Part shown: piece after piece, positions 26,201 to 36,741 of the stretch
How the letters are laid out: every line of letters begins with the position of its first letter
Position numbering within the stretch: the stretch's first letter is position 1
Assembly: GCA_947625775.1 (NCBI GenBank)
Contig: CANQPM010000011.1
Coordinates: forward strand, 54,980-118,979
Direction: 5' to 3'
Length of the DNA stretch: 64,000 nucleotides
Origin: an uncultured Lachnospiraceae bacterium
Lineage (GTDB): Bacteria > Bacillota > Clostridia > Lachnospirales > Lachnospiraceae
Notes under the pieces: model-generated
The model's database searches: none
What the model was told of the DNA's origin: nothing
Seen by the model: only the letters and a program-made list of their open reading frames with translations
Program-made: the position numbers and the translations under genes

Positions 26201-26434
26201 TAGTTTAGCTCTCCTTTCACAGCCTTTGAGCAGGCAAAGGCAAAAATAACTTAAATTTCCTTCCGTTTTATTTTGCGCTGAATTGTATATTCTATACATT
26301 TTATTCTTATTTTGGCTATTATTAATAAATATGTGAAAATTTAGTTGCTTATTTTAGAAAAATGTAATAATATAGAAGAAGCAGATGTATTTTATGCATT
26401 ATAATATTTATGTGTCATGGATTGGAGGAAGACC

Positions 26435-26704
26435 ATGGAAGGTTTGAGAAACATAACTGAAGAAGATGTTGAGGAACAGTTAAACAAGCTTTTGCCGACT
26501 ATGCCAAATATCTGCGGTTGCGAGCAATGTCGGCTTGATATGGCTACATACGCGTTAAACAGGCTTAAACCAAATTATGTACGTTCGGACAAAGGCGCTC
26601 TTTTTCATAAGGTAAATGTATCTTCACCTCAGGCTAAAACGGAAATACTCGCTACGGTGGTAAACGCCATAACTGTTATCGGCGCTCGCCCAAATCATGA
26701 TTGA
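26435..26704 (+). CDS. ComFB family protein
   Basis: An 89-residue cytoplasmic protein starting MEGLRNITEEDVEEQL after TTGGAGGAAG. The CGCEQCRLDMATYALNRLKPNYV segment, with three Cys that may bind zinc, is the ComFB (late competence) signature. Members of this family have been reported as cyclic-di-nucleotide receptors; whether that holds here is inference, although a GGDEF/EAL protein is coded nearby. It is a single plus-strand gene with its own terminator. Confidence 0.82.
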   Translation: MEGLRNITEEDVEEQLNKLLPTMPNICGCEQCRLDMATYALNRLKPNYVRSDKGALFHKVNVSSPQAKTEILATVVNAITVIGARPNHD

Positions 26705-26776
26705 AAATTATTATCTGGCATCAGACAGCAGAAAGCGTGTTTTGCAGATTTTTTAATTATTATGAATATAATAATT

Positions 26777-26804
26777 AAGGGTAAGCCTGACGGCTTACCC
26801 TTTA
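26777..26804 (+). terminator. terminator of the ComFB-like gene
   Basis: An 11-bp stem AAGGGTAAGCC / GGCTTACCCTT around TGAC, followed by TTATTTG. Confidence 0.85.
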
Positions 26805-26911
26805 TTTGTATATTAATGCATATCCGTATATTATTATGAAAACATTAAATTTCTCAGACCTTAAAGCGTATTAAACATAGAGCTTTTCGGTCTTAACAGT
26901 ACCTTATTATT

Positions 26912-27349
26912 TTATCTTACCCTCGCTTTGACTTGGTTAATTGTTTCGATAACCATATTTCCGTTTCTGTCAAAAATGCTCATTCCTATTGTCTTTGGGT
27001 TTTTCCTTAGATACCCTATCGCCCAGCTGTCATTCTGCATAAACTCAACCGTAGTGCCCTCGGGGATAGCGATATCATTGAGATACACTTTTCCGTCAAG
27101 CTTTCTCTGCAGCATGCCCTCAAATTTTACAGGACGGTAGAGGTAATTGATTTTCTCCTCGCCGCGCTCAATATTGCTGATAATCCGCACCAGCTCATCG
27201 CATTTAAAACGGTCGTCAGGCTCGGTTGCGTTTGCCAGTATCCTGCCCAAAACCTCGTCAAAGTTGAGCTCCTTCCTCTTTTCCTTAAACGCGTCAAGCA
27301 GCTTGTGCGCCAAATCTATCAAATCGTCAGCAGTTTCAAGTTTTTTCAT
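26912..27349 (-). CDS. hypothetical protein, 145 aa
   Basis: I do not recognise this protein with confidence; the C-terminal half resembles DUF5348-type small beta-rich domains. It is soluble, with an amphipathic N-terminal helical region (LETADDLIDLAHKLLDAFKEKR) and a C-terminal part with NDIAIPEGTTVEFMQNDSWAIGYL. AAAAGGGAGAATTGT precedes the ATG. It lies 26 nt downstream of nth, so it is probably co-transcribed with it. Confidence 0.65.
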   Translation of the reverse strand: MKKLETADDLIDLAHKLLDAFKEKRKELNFDEVLGRILANATEPDDRFKCDELVRIISNIERGEEKINYLYRPVKFEGMLQRKLDGKVYLNDIAIPEGTTVEFMQNDSWAIGYLRKNPKTIGMSIFDRNGNMVIETINQVKARVR

Positions 27350-27375
27350 ACAATTCTCCCTTTTACACTTTATAT

Positions 27376-28062
27376 TTATATATTCTTTTTGCAGATATCA
27401 TTCAAACAGCATTTATCACAATAAGGCTTTGTGCGCGCCGTGCAGACCTCTCTGCCGTGGTTTACAAGCCTGTGGCAGAAATCGCTGCCCTCCTCTGGCG
27501 GTATTATTTTCCAGAGCGCAATCTCTACTTTCTTTGGCTCTTTTATGCCGTCCACCAGTCCCATACGGTTTACAAGCCTTATGCAGTGGGTGTCCGTGAC
27601 TATCGCGGGCTTTTTGAATACGTCGCCCATTATGAGGTTGGCGCTTTTCCTGCCCACTCCTGGAAGCTCCAAAAGCTTGTCAAAGTCGTCTGGAACATTG
27701 CCGCCGTACTTTTCCTGCAGCATCTTCATGCACGCGCTTATGTCACGCGCCTTGCTGTGCCCCAGCCCGCATGGCTTGACAATCGCCTCTATGTCTTCGA
27801 CATCGGCGGCGGCAAGCGCCGCGACACTTGGATATTTTTCATATAGCCCCTTCACGACGACATTCACCCTCGCATCAGTGCATTGGGCGGCAAGGCGCAC
27901 GCTGACAAGCAGCTTCCACGCCTGATTGTAGTCAAGCGTGCAGTCCGCGTCGGGGTACTCCTTTTTCAGCCGCGCTATTATCTCAAGCGCCAAGTTCTTT
28001 TTATCTTTCAGCCTTTTTTCCTCATCAGGATTTTGAGCTGCGCTTTGCTTTTTTGCCGACAT
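27376..28062 (-). CDS. nth: endonuclease III
   Basis: DNA glycosylase/AP lyase for oxidised pyrimidines. The 228-residue protein has the helix-hairpin-helix LPGVGRKSANLI with the catalytic Lys and the VTDTHCIRL segment with the catalytic Asp. The C-terminal [4Fe-4S] cluster cysteines are C-x7-C-x2-C-x5-C (CTARTKPYCDKCCLNDIC), one residue longer in the first gap than the E. coli spacing. A Lys/Glu-rich N-terminal extension of about 20 residues is present. Confidence 0.94.
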   Translation of the reverse strand: MSAKKQSAAQNPDEEKRLKDKKNLALEIIARLKKEYPDADCTLDYNQAWKLLVSVRLAAQCTDARVNVVVKGLYEKYPSVAALAAADVEDIEAIVKPCGLGHSKARDISACMKMLQEKYGGNVPDDFDKLLELPGVGRKSANLIMGDVFKKPAIVTDTHCIRLVNRMGLVDGIKEPKKVEIALWKIIPPEEGSDFCHRLVNHGREVCTARTKPYCDKCCLNDICKKNI

Positions 28063-28093
28063 CTGCCAACACTTCCTTTGTATATTTTCGTTT

Positions 28094-29893
28094 TTATTTC
28101 TTTACAACAGCAATGCCCAGTTCCTCAAGCTGTATGTCGTCTACCAGATTCGGCGCGTCCGTCATAAGGCATGAGGCGTCCTTTACCTTGGGGAATGCGA
28201 TTACCTCGCGGATTGAATCTGCCTGCGCCATAAGCATAACCATTCGGTCAAGACCGTAAGCAAGCCCTGCATGAGGCGGCACTCCGTATTTGAAAGCGTT
28301 CAGCAAAAAGCCAAAGCGCTCATTTGCCGTCTCCTTCGTAAGCCCGATAATCTCAAACATTTTTTCCTGAATGTCGTTTTGGAAGATACGCACGCTTCCG
28401 CCGCCAAGCTCCGTGCCGTTCAGCACTATGTCATATGCCTTTGCGCGCACCTTTCCAGGCTCCGTGTCAAGATACTTCAAGTCCTCCTCCATAGGCATTG
28501 TAAACGGGTGATGCATAGCCACGTAGCGATTCTCCTCCTCGCTCCACTCCAGAAGCGGGAACTCCGTTACCCACAGGAAGTTGTATTTATTTTTGTCCAT
28601 AAGCCCAAGGTTTCGCGCTATTTCAAGACGGAGATTGCCAAGCACATCCCACACTACCTTATTGCTGTCCGCGGCAAAGAGAAGCAGGTCGCCGTTTTCG
28701 CCGTCCATCTTCTTTACAAGCGCGCTCATCTGCTCGTCTGTCATAAACTTTGCAAATGATGATTTGAGAGCGCCGTCACTTTGTATTGCTATATAGGCAA
28801 GTCCCTTCGCGCCAAAGCCTTTCGCAAACTCGACAAGCGCGTCGATTTTTTTCCTCGGCATCTCGCCCTGTCCCTTTGCGTTTATGCCCCGCACTGAACC
28901 GCCGTTTTCAAGTGCGCTGGTAAATACGCCGAAGCCGCAGCCCTTGACTGTATCGCTCACATCGACAAGCTCCATGCCAAAACGCGTGTCGGGCTTATCT
29001 GAGCCAAAGCGGTCCATAGCCTCCTGCCATGTCATGCGTGGTATCGGCAGCGGCACGTCAATACCTATCGTGTCCTTAAATATAAATTGCAGAAGGCGCT
29101 CATTCACCTCTATAACATCATCAACATCAACAAACGAAAGCTCCATATCCACCTGCGTAAACTCGGGCTGCCTGTCGGCGCGCAGATCCTCGTCGCGGAA
29201 GCACTTTGCTATCTGGAAATATCTGTCAAAGCCCGAACACATCAAAAGCTGCTTGAAAAGCTGCGGCGACTGCGGAAGCGCATAAAAGCTGCCCTGATGT
29301 ATGCGGCTCGGCACGAGGTAATCCCTTGCGCCCTCGGGCGTTGACTTATTGAGTATCGGCGTTTCTATTTCAAGAAAGCCCTCGTTTGTCATAAACTCGC
29401 GGATTTTTGCCGTGACACGGCTCCTCATCATTATCTTTTCCTGCAAATCGGGGCGTCTTAAATCAAGGTAGCGGTATTTTAACCTAAGCTCCTCTTTTGT
29501 CTTTGAGTCCGCCTCTACAGGGAAGGGGGGCGTCTCCGCCTCGGAAAGAATGCGAAGCTGCGTTGCGCGTACTTCTATGTCGCCTGTTTTCATATTTGCG
29601 TTGGCGTTGCCCTCGCGCTTTTCCACCCTGCCAACTACCGCGATTACAAACTCACTCCTTAATGTCTCCGCTTTCTCAAATGTCGCGGCATCTACGGCGC
29701 GGCTCAAATCCTCGCCCTGCTCGAATATTATCTGCAGAAGCCCGCTCCTGTCGCGCAAATCTACAAATATAATGCCGCCTTTATTCCTGCTTTTCTGCAC
29801 CCAGCCCATTACCGTGACTGTCTCGCCTACATTGTTGGCTGACAGCTCTGTACATCTATGCGTCCTCTTTAAACCTTTCATCGACTCTGCCAT
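28094..29893 (-). CDS. aspS: aspartyl-tRNA synthetase
   Basis: A 599-residue bacterial-type class II synthetase: N-terminal OB fold for the anticodon (VMGWVQKSRNKGGIIFVDLRD), motif 2 FRDEDLRADRQPEFTQ, the GAD insertion (about 290-400) and motif 3 GLAYGLDRMVMLM. Length is normal. It follows hisS by 15 nt, a common Firmicute pair. Confidence 0.97.
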   Translation of the reverse strand: MAESMKGLKRTHRCTELSANNVGETVTVMGWVQKSRNKGGIIFVDLRDRSGLLQIIFEQGEDLSRAVDAATFEKAETLRSEFVIAVVGRVEKREGNANANMKTGDIEVRATQLRILSEAETPPFPVEADSKTKEELRLKYRYLDLRRPDLQEKIMMRSRVTAKIREFMTNEGFLEIETPILNKSTPEGARDYLVPSRIHQGSFYALPQSPQLFKQLLMCSGFDRYFQIAKCFRDEDLRADRQPEFTQVDMELSFVDVDDVIEVNERLLQFIFKDTIGIDVPLPIPRMTWQEAMDRFGSDKPDTRFGMELVDVSDTVKGCGFGVFTSALENGGSVRGINAKGQGEMPRKKIDALVEFAKGFGAKGLAYIAIQSDGALKSSFAKFMTDEQMSALVKKMDGENGDLLLFAADSNKVVWDVLGNLRLEIARNLGLMDKNKYNFLWVTEFPLLEWSEEENRYVAMHHPFTMPMEEDLKYLDTEPGKVRAKAYDIVLNGTELGGGSVRIFQNDIQEKMFEIIGLTKETANERFGFLLNAFKYGVPPHAGLAYGLDRMVMLMAQADSIREVIAFPKVKDASCLMTDAPNLVDDIQLEELGIAVVKK

Positions 29894-29908
29894 TTTTCTG
29901 ACCTCTTT

Positions 29909-31171
29909 TCACTCTTTGATAGGATTTTTATAAAATTCCACAAACTCCTCGTAGCCCTCTGCCGTGAGCTGCTCCTTCTGGAATTTTTTATTTTTGTTCA
30001 TGCGCGCGACAAGCACCTGCGTGCCGTCCTTTCTTGCGTCCTGCGCCTTGGCTATCACGCTGCAGAGCATTTCGCCCGATACGCCCTTTTCTATAAGGTA
30101 GGCAACCTTCCTGCTCTGGTTTGGCACTTTAAATCCGTTTTCCATGAGAATAAGGATAATGCGCTCAAAACCGATTGAAAATCCGCAGGCGGGCACGTCT
30201 TTGCCTGTAAAGCGCCCTACCATTTTGTCGTATCGGCCGCCTCCGCCGCAGCTTATGCCAAGCTCGGGCATTGATATCTCAAAAATCGTGCCTGTATAAT
30301 AAGACATTCCGCGCACAAGCGTAGGATCAAACACAAGCTTGAAAAAGTCTCCCTTAGTGGCGTTTACGCTTTCTATGATTTCCCGAAAACCCGTAAGCAC
30401 CTCGCCGTCAAGCGCGCCTGAAAGCTTTTCTTCTATAAACTTTAACTTATCCTCAGCATCGTTAAAGCCCTTGAAAAGCGAAAGGTACTTGTCAATCGAA
30501 GCCTTATCATAGCCTGCCTGCGCAAGCTCGTTCTCTACGCCGTCAAGCCCTATCTTGTCCATTTTGTCAAGGGTGATAAAGATATCGTCATAATCCTCCT
30601 CGGCAAAGCCGCTGTATGCCGCCATCGCCTTTAAGATGCGCCTGTCGCTTATCCTTATCTCAAAATTTTTAAAGCCTAATCTTCCAAGCGTGGTAGTCGT
30701 CGCCAAAATCAGCTCTATCTCCGCCAAATTTGACGCCTCGCCAAGTATGTCGATATCGCACTGCATAAACTGGCGGTATCTGCCCTTCTGCGGCCTGTCC
30801 GCCCTCCACACGTTGCCTATCTGCAGCGCCTTGAATGGCGAGGGGAGCTCGTTTGAGTGGTTTGAATAGTATCTCACAAGCGGCACAGTGAGGTCATAGC
30901 GCATGCCAAAATCCACTATGTCGGCTTCACTCTGCGCCTCGTCAAGCTTTAGCTTTTCTCCCCTCTTTAATATCTTAAAAATCAACTTTTCATTTTCGCC
31001 GCCCTGCTTACTGCTCAGGTTTGCTATGTCCTCCATGCACGGCGTTTCCATTGGCGTAAATCCAAATTTGCCGTAGGTTTCCTTTATAATGCCTGTCACG
31101 TAATCGCGTATCTGCATTTCGTCAGGCATTATGTCCTTCATTCCGTGCACGGGCTTTTTATTTAATGCCAT
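29909..31171 (-). CDS. hisS: histidyl-tRNA synthetase
   Basis: A class II synthetase. The ATG at 31171 (MALNKKPVHGMKDI) is chosen because the protein then has 420 residues, as usual, and starts with the conserved GMKD segment; GGAGG is 12 nt upstream, slightly far. Motif 2 is QIGNVWRADRPQKGRYRQFMQCDIDI; the histidine motifs are LVRGMSYYTGTIFE and CGGGGRYD. It is co-transcribed with aspS. Confidence 0.95.
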   Translation of the reverse strand: MALNKKPVHGMKDIMPDEMQIRDYVTGIIKETYGKFGFTPMETPCMEDIANLSSKQGGENEKLIFKILKRGEKLKLDEAQSEADIVDFGMRYDLTVPLVRYYSNHSNELPSPFKALQIGNVWRADRPQKGRYRQFMQCDIDILGEASNLAEIELILATTTTLGRLGFKNFEIRISDRRILKAMAAYSGFAEEDYDDIFITLDKMDKIGLDGVENELAQAGYDKASIDKYLSLFKGFNDAEDKLKFIEEKLSGALDGEVLTGFREIIESVNATKGDFFKLVFDPTLVRGMSYYTGTIFEISMPELGISCGGGGRYDKMVGRFTGKDVPACGFSIGFERIILILMENGFKVPNQSRKVAYLIEKGVSGEMLCSVIAKAQDARKDGTQVLVARMNKNKKFQKEQLTAEGYEEFVEFYKNPIKE

Positions 31172-31248
31172 AGTATGAACGTACCTCCATCTAAAAATCT
31201 CAAAGTCGATTTTACACTGTTTTGGCAGAATTTTCAAGGGGGAAAAAG

Positions 31249-32970
31249 TCAAAGCTTAAACTTATTGACCTCATTCAGCAAGCCGTCCGCAATTCCGCTG
31301 CTGTTTGCCGCCTCAGCTCCTATGTCGTTCACGCTGCCTGTAAGCGTTACAGCCGTATCCGTGACGACGGTAATACCCTTTGCGCTCTCCTCCACGGCAG
31401 AATTTACATCTGAAACAGACTGTCTTATATAGTCAATTCGCTCCTTTATATTTTCACATTCGCTGGCAAAGGTCTGCATCATGCTGCTCATATCGTCTAC
31501 ATCTTTGCGGTAGCTTTCGCTCGTCTCAAGCAGCTTCTCATAGCCGCCCATAGCCGTCTGCTCTACAAAAACAAGCAGCTCCGCCGCCTTGTTTGACAGC
31601 TCGTCTACGGAGGCGATAACCTCGTTGCTGACCTTCTGAATCTGCGTGGCGGCGTCCGCTGAGTCTGTAGCAAGCTTGCCTATCTCGCTTGCGACTACCG
31701 CAAAGCCGCGACCTGACTCGCCCGCCCTTGCCGCCTCAATGCTTGCGTTGAGCGAGAGCAGGTTTGTCTGTGATGTGATGTTCAATATGTTTTCAGTAAG
31801 GGTTGTTATCTCGTTTACAGCCTTGGACTGCTCTATTTTCTCGTTCATTGCCAATGCCAGCTCCTCCGCGCGCGCCTTGGCTCTTTTCTGGTCATCGGAT
31901 GCTTTCCTGTATATGTCAGCGGCTTTTTTACAGGTATCAATCGAAACGTTGTTGCCCTCCTGCGCGTCTGCTGAAATGCTTTCAATCGTGGTATAAATCT
32001 GCGCCACTTCTCCCGTTATCTGGTTGAGCGAGGCCGATGTCTCCTCCATTGCGGCGCTCATCTCCTCCATTGTAGATGAAACGCTTGAAATGCCGTCGCC
32101 CGCGTTTGCGAGGCTTTCAGCTATAGTTTTGGACGAGCTACTCAGATTTTCCGAATTATGGAAAATATTCAGCATGATGCCGCGTATATATTCAAGCAGC
32201 GAATTTACGTTTTCCGCTATAAGACCTGTCTCATCGTTTGCGGAAACATCAAGCTTCTGCGTCAAATCGCCCTCGTTGTGTACAAGCTCGTATATTTTCC
32301 CGTCAACCGCGCGCAGGCTTTTTGTGATTTGACCGATTACAATGTTTAGTATAACAAGCGACGCTGCAAGCGATATAACCGTAATCCATATGATTTGGCT
32401 TAACGTGTCTGACAGTCTCTTGGAAACAGATGCCGCATCATAGTCACAGCCGAGAATGCTTATTATGCTGCCGCTGCTGTTTTCGATAGGCATATATGCG
32501 GAAATCAAATCGCCGTCTTCTGTATGGTCGATATAGTCCTGCACATAATATTCGCCGCCGAATACGCCCGAAAGCTCGGAATAAGGCGTCTCAAATTCCT
32601 CCCCGATAGCGCTCTGGTTTGATGTGGTATCGGTATCAACGCTGTAATATACCTTATTTCCGTCCGTATAAAGCGTATATAAAAATGCTATTCCGCAATC
32701 CTGCTGAATGTCGCGCATGCTCTCCAAAAGCGCATTATACTCCTGCGTTCCCTCGTCGCCGACGCTTATGTTTTCAAGCATGTCGCCGTCGATTACCTTC
32801 GCTGCAATCTTGGCAGCCATAGTCGCCTCCTCAATGCCCATTCCAATAAGCCCGTCAGAAATGCGCTGGTAAGACGATACTCCCAGAATAACGCCAATTA
32901 ATATGATAAGCGCGCTCGCTGGAAGCAAAATCTTTGTCCTGATGCTAAAGCCCTTGGTCTTTCGTTTCAT
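31249..32970 (-). CDS. methyl-accepting chemotaxis protein
   Basis: A 573-residue transmembrane chemoreceptor starting [13 protein letters not shown] after AAAGGGAGG. TM1 is at about residues 11-32, followed by an extracytoplasmic sensor of about 160 residues with Cache-like YYSVDTDT and [12 protein letters not shown] segments. TM2 is at about 200-222, then HAMP, then the coiled-coil signalling domain with the hairpin tip [20 protein letters not shown]. Ligand unknown. Together with the second receptor it implies a motile cell. Confidence 0.93.
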   Translation of the reverse strand: MKRKTKGFSIRTKILLPASALIILIGVILGVSSYQRISDGLIGMGIEEATMAAKIAAKVIDGDMLENISVGDEGTQEYNALLESMRDIQQDCGIAFLYTLYTDGNKVYYSVDTDTTSNQSAIGEEFETPYSELSGVFGGEYYVQDYIDHTEDGDLISAYMPIENSSGSIISILGCDYDAASVSKRLSDTLSQIIWITVISLAASLVILNIVIGQITKSLRAVDGKIYELVHNEGDLTQKLDVSANDETGLIAENVNSLLEYIRGIMLNIFHNSENLSSSSKTIAESLANAGDGISSVSSTMEEMSAAMEETSASLNQITGEVAQIYTTIESISADAQEGNNVSIDTCKKAADIYRKASDDQKRAKARAEELALAMNEKIEQSKAVNEITTLTENILNITSQTNLLSLNASIEAARAGESGRGFAVVASEIGKLATDSADAATQIQKVSNEVIASVDELSNKAAELLVFVEQTAMGGYEKLLETSESYRKDVDDMSSMMQTFASECENIKERIDYIRQSVSDVNSAVEESAKGITVVTDTAVTLTGSVNDIGAEAANSSGIADGLLNEVNKFKL

Positions 32971-33017
32971 AATTATTCCTCCCTTTATGAATAAAAAATG
33001 CAATATGCAAACTTTCC

Positions 33018-34682
33018 TTACCCAATCAAAACCTTCTGCCCTTCAAATGCAAACCCATATTTGCGTATGCGTTCAGGCGGAATGCCTTTGTCAAGCAGAA
33101 TCCTGTCGTAAGCTTTTTCCTCAATCTGGGCAAGCGCGGCGGCAACCGTGTCATTCAGGCTGCCCTCATCATAGTCATGTACCTTAAATTCCAGAATAAT
33201 TCCGTCATCCTTTTCATTTAAAGGTTCAAGCAGCACATCATACCTTCCGAAACCGCTCTCACGGTTCGAGGTAATTGCATATCTGTCTTTTAAATCCACA
33301 ATCAGCCCCAGCACAAAACCGTGGTAAAAGCGCTCAGGCTCGCTTTCAGAAGGGTGCCTGCCCGCATCAAAATAACTGAAGGTGCTCAATGCCACCCTGT
33401 TCATATACACATTCATAGCCTTTTTATCGCCCAAAAGCAAAGCCTTTATAAAGTCATTGTAATTGCTGCTGTCCTCGCCAAACCAGCCTGAAACCATTTT
33501 TTGGAACATCCGCTTTACTTCATAATTTGTCAGCGCCAGACAGTAGTTTTCCTCCTTTACGTCCGCGCTTACCACCTTTAAATATCCGCTTGCAAGCAGA
33601 AAGCTCCAAATAGCGTCATCATTTTTTCCAAGCTGATTATAGACAATCTGCTCGTCAAGCCTGCTCGTAATCATGCCGCCCTGCAGCAGGGTTTCAAACT
33701 GCTCCTTGATTTTGCGTCCGCCCTCACGGATAAGCTTGCTTACCAAGCCGTTTGAGCTGGTGTTTGCCCAGTAGGTTCCAAGCTGCTTTTTATTGAGCAT
33801 ATTAATAATAGACCATGGATTATAGATGTCATTGACTTTTCCAAAGGTAAAACCGTCATACCACTGCTTTACATCTTCCTTTCCTTCCATGCCTATCTCG
33901 TCCATAGCCGAATAGACTTCTTCTTCCGTAAAGCCAAAAGCAGAGGCATACTCATCTGATGTGGTGGTAACTACATTCAGGTGGTTTAAATCTGAAAAAA
34001 TAGATTCCTTACTTACCCTTGTAATACCTGTCATAACCGCCCGCTCCAAATAAGGATTTGTCTTAAAAGAAGCATTAAACATATTCCGTATAAGCGCCGT
34101 AATCTCCTCCCAAAATCCGCTAAGATACGCTTCCTGCATAGGCGTATCATATTCGTCCAGAAGAATGATAACCTTTTTGCCGTAATAATGGCATAGAAAT
34201 CTCGACAGCTGATGAATCGCCATAGTCGCCGTCGCCTCGCTCATTGAATTGGTTACGCTTCTAAAATAATTTTTCTCCTCATCCGTAAGCGCATCGCTTT
34301 TCAGCAAAAATATATTATCACTGTACAGATTCGTAATAATCTGATTAATCCGCACCCTCGCGTTTGGATAATTATTCTCCTTTACGCTCGCAAACGAAAG
34401 ATTTATCACTGGATATGTGCCCTGCAGCTTTCTGTATTTTTCATCCTGCCATACGGAAAGATTTTCAAACAGGTCGCTCCTGCCCGCGTATCTGTTTGAG
34501 AAAAAACAGTCCAGCATGCTCATATTTAATGTCTTTCCAAAGCGGCGCGGACGCGTAATCAGTGTCACGCTGTCGCCACGCTCCCACCATTCCCTGATAA
34601 AGCCTGTTTTATCCACATAAAAATAATTGTTTGCAATTACCGTTTCAAAATCCTGTATGCCGATTGCAACTGTCCTCCCCAT
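33018..34682 (-). CDS. AAA-ATPase_like / PDDEXK_9 protein
   Basis: A 554-residue protein. The N-terminal predicted AAA-ATPase_like domain (PF09820 type) has [20 protein letters not shown] and a P-loop variant [15 protein letters not shown], Walker [11 protein letters not shown]. The C-terminal DUF1703/PDDEXK_9 region has [14 protein letters not shown] (D..ExK nuclease-like). Many copies occur in gut Clostridia and Bacteroidetes; the function is not established, although mobile or defence roles are suspected. The start at 34682 follows AGAAGGAGGG. Just upstream are direct repeats of AATTAACGG (near 34781-34803). Confidence 0.88.
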   Translation of the reverse strand: MGRTVAIGIQDFETVIANNYFYVDKTGFIREWWERGDSVTLITRPRRFGKTLNMSMLDCFFSNRYAGRSDLFENLSVWQDEKYRKLQGTYPVINLSFASVKENNYPNARVRINQIITNLYSDNIFLLKSDALTDEEKNYFRSVTNSMSEATATMAIHQLSRFLCHYYGKKVIILLDEYDTPMQEAYLSGFWEEITALIRNMFNASFKTNPYLERAVMTGITRVSKESIFSDLNHLNVVTTTSDEYASAFGFTEEEVYSAMDEIGMEGKEDVKQWYDGFTFGKVNDIYNPWSIINMLNKKQLGTYWANTSSNGLVSKLIREGGRKIKEQFETLLQGGMITSRLDEQIVYNQLGKNDDAIWSFLLASGYLKVVSADVKEENYCLALTNYEVKRMFQKMVSGWFGEDSSNYNDFIKALLLGDKKAMNVYMNRVALSTFSYFDAGRHPSESEPERFYHGFVLGLIVDLKDRYAITSNRESGFGRYDVLLEPLNEKDDGIILEFKVHDYDEGSLNDTVAAALAQIEEKAYDRILLDKGIPPERIRKYGFAFEGQKVLIG

Positions 34683-34823
34683 AAAAGCGCCCTCCTTCTG
34701 CAATTTCCACGCCAAATATGCAAATACAGATATCATATATAGTATATTTCAAAACTCTGCAAAAATCAATTTTTTATATGGTTAATTAACGGTCAATTAA
34801 CGGACGACTTTTTACTTTTCCTA

Positions 34824-34852
34824 TTGCACGGCGCAAAATTATCAATTATAAT
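34824..34852 (+). promoter_or_regulatory. promoter of the GGDEF/EAL gene
   Basis: TTGCAC (34824-34829), 17-nt spacer and TATAAT (34847-34852), about 110 nt before the start codon, leaving a sizeable 5' leader. Confidence 0.7.
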
Positions 34853-34929
34853 TTATGATAGGTTTTATAGTTATTCGGCGCAGGAAATCAGACAACATAA
34901 ACCGTTAATTGTGAAAAGGGGTTTTCAAA

Positions 34930-34949
34930 CGTCTGAAAAGACGCATTTT
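34930..34949 (+). promoter_or_regulatory. GAAA-tetraloop hairpin in the GGDEF/EAL leader
   Basis: CGTCT-GAAA-AGACG followed by CATTTTT, ending directly before AAGGAGGTG, the ribosome site. It resembles a short terminator or a structure controlling access to the ribosome site. Stem only 5 bp, so weak. Confidence 0.45.
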
Positions 34950-34964
34950 TAAGGAGGTGTTAGC

Positions 34965-36635
34965 TTGTCTGAAAAATATGCAGGCATCTCAGTACAGCAG
35001 ATTTGCGATGTGATCGATATGCTCTACCCTTGTATGGACGACTATGTATATGTGTACGATTTGGAAAATGATTACTATTATATTTCCCCCTCCGCTGTAA
35101 AGCGTTTCGCGCTGCCTGGCGCAGAGTTCAACAATGTCGTCGAAAACCATACGCTTTTTGTATATCCTGACGATTTAGGCGAGCTGCAGAAGGATTTAGA
35201 CGAGATTGCGGGCGGCAGAAAGGATTTCCACAATCTCCAGTACCGCTGGCTTTCAAGGGACAGAAAGCCCATATGGATAAACTGCCGTGGCACTGTAATA
35301 AAGGAAAACGGCAGAGTGCATTATATGATAGGCTGCATAAATGAAATCGGCACGCGCCAAAAAGCGGACAATATAAGCGGTCTGCTCGGACTTTCAAGCT
35401 TAAAGGCGTATTTTGAAGAAAATTTTTATATGATGAACAGCGGGTACATACTCAGATTTGGCATTGACGACTTTAAGGCGATAAACGAAAAGCTTGGCAT
35501 CGAATACGGCGATATGCTTTTGAGAAAGACTGCCGACTGCATTTCGAGCTGCCTGTATTCTGACCAAAATCTTTACCGCGCTATGGCTGACGAATTTCTT
35601 ATACTTGATTTCGGCGCGCGCAGCGTCGAGGAAGCTCTTGAACAGTATGTAAATGTCCGCTACGCGATAGACAGGTTTGTCGAGGATTCGCACTATGAGG
35701 CGGTGTTTACTATTTCAGGCGGCATACTTTCAAGCGACGCATACAAGAACTGTACGTTTAACGATGTGATGAAGTTCTCCGAATTTGCGCTGAGCGAGGC
35801 AAAGCGCGACGGCAAAAACCGCTGCTGGATTTTTAATTATCCCGCATATGAAAAATTTTTGAAAAACAGGCGGCTCATACAGCTTTTGAGAAAAGCCGTC
35901 AACAACGATTTCGAGGGCTTTGAGGCATACCTGCAGCCGCTTTTTGACACAAAGACGGGAAAGCTCTACGGCGCGGAGTCACTTATGCGCTTCCACACGG
36001 AGGAATTTGGCACTGTGCCGCCTGGCGTGTTCATACCGCTGCTCGAGGAAACCTGCCTGATAATACCTGTCGGAAAATGGATGCTGCACAAGTCGCTTGA
36101 GCTCTGCACAAAAATCCACAAGACAAATCCCGACTTTAAGATAAGCATAAATATTTCATATATTCAGGTGCTAAAGAGCAACATCATTTCGGAAATACTA
36201 TCCGCCGTGTCGGACTACAACATAATACCGTCCACGGTAATCATAGAGCTTACGGAAAGCGGTATTCTTACGCCTGACAGCCGCGTGTCGAAGCTGCGCT
36301 CGCGCATGAAGGAGCAGGATATAAGCCTTGCGCTTGACGATTTCGGCACGGGATATTCAAATTTCCATTACTTTAACGATTTGAAGCCTGACATAATAAA
36401 AATCGACCGCAGCTTTACGGTAAAGGCGATTGAAAACGATTATGAATTCAATCTTCTGCAGCTTATGATAAATATGGCGCACAGCATGGAGCTGCGCGTA
36501 TGCGTAGAGGGCGTGGAGACGATTGCCGAGCTTGAACGCATCAAGCAGCTTAACCCCGATTACTGCCAAGGGTATTATTTCGGGCGTCCATGTCCGTTTG
36601 ACGAGTTTATGAAGCTGTTTGTAAATGAACAATAG
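34965..36635 (+). CDS. PAS / degenerate GGDEF / EAL cyclic-di-GMP phosphodiesterase
   Basis: A 556-residue cytoplasmic protein with a TTG start after an ideal AAGGAGGTG site. A PAS_3-like N-domain (about 30-125) precedes a GGDEF domain whose signature is reduced to MADEF, so cyclase activity is unlikely. The EAL domain (about 310-550) reads AESLMRF in place of the usual EALLR. It keeps INISY, ELTESG, LDDFGTGYSN, the Lys in IIKIDRS, EGVET and QGYYFGRP, so hydrolysis of c-di-GMP is plausible. It is flanked by two chemoreceptor genes on the other strand. Confidence 0.92.
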   Translation: MSEKYAGISVQQICDVIDMLYPCMDDYVYVYDLENDYYYISPSAVKRFALPGAEFNNVVENHTLFVYPDDLGELQKDLDEIAGGRKDFHNLQYRWLSRDRKPIWINCRGTVIKENGRVHYMIGCINEIGTRQKADNISGLLGLSSLKAYFEENFYMMNSGYILRFGIDDFKAINEKLGIEYGDMLLRKTADCISSCLYSDQNLYRAMADEFLILDFGARSVEEALEQYVNVRYAIDRFVEDSHYEAVFTISGGILSSDAYKNCTFNDVMKFSEFALSEAKRDGKNRCWIFNYPAYEKFLKNRRLIQLLRKAVNNDFEGFEAYLQPLFDTKTGKLYGAESLMRFHTEEFGTVPPGVFIPLLEETCLIIPVGKWMLHKSLELCTKIHKTNPDFKISINISYIQVLKSNIISEILSAVSDYNIIPSTVIIELTESGILTPDSRVSKLRSRMKEQDISLALDDFGTGYSNFHYFNDLKPDIIKIDRSFTVKAIENDYEFNLLQLMINMAHSMELRVCVEGVETIAELERIKQLNPDYCQGYYFGRPCPFDEFMKLFVNEQ

Positions 36636-36661
36636 TTTTAGCATAAATAATAAAAAAATAA

Positions 36662-36695
36662 ATTCCCGCCAGCATTACTGTTTGGCGGGAATATT
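36662..36695. terminator. terminator between the GGDEF/EAL gene and a chemoreceptor gene
   Basis: A 10-bp stem ATTCCCGCCA / TGGCGGGAAT with an 11-nt loop and T-rich sequence after it. It lies between convergent genes and can serve both. Confidence 0.8.
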
Positions 36696-36741
36696 ATTTT
36701 CACAGGCAGGCTGCCTCTCCATTTTGCCCTTCTTCATAATA

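Noticed and set aside
34853..34964. c-di-GMP (GEMM) riboswitch before the EAL gene
   Set aside because: The conserved GEMM core and tetraloop-receptor pattern are not visible; only a short GAAA hairpin is present.
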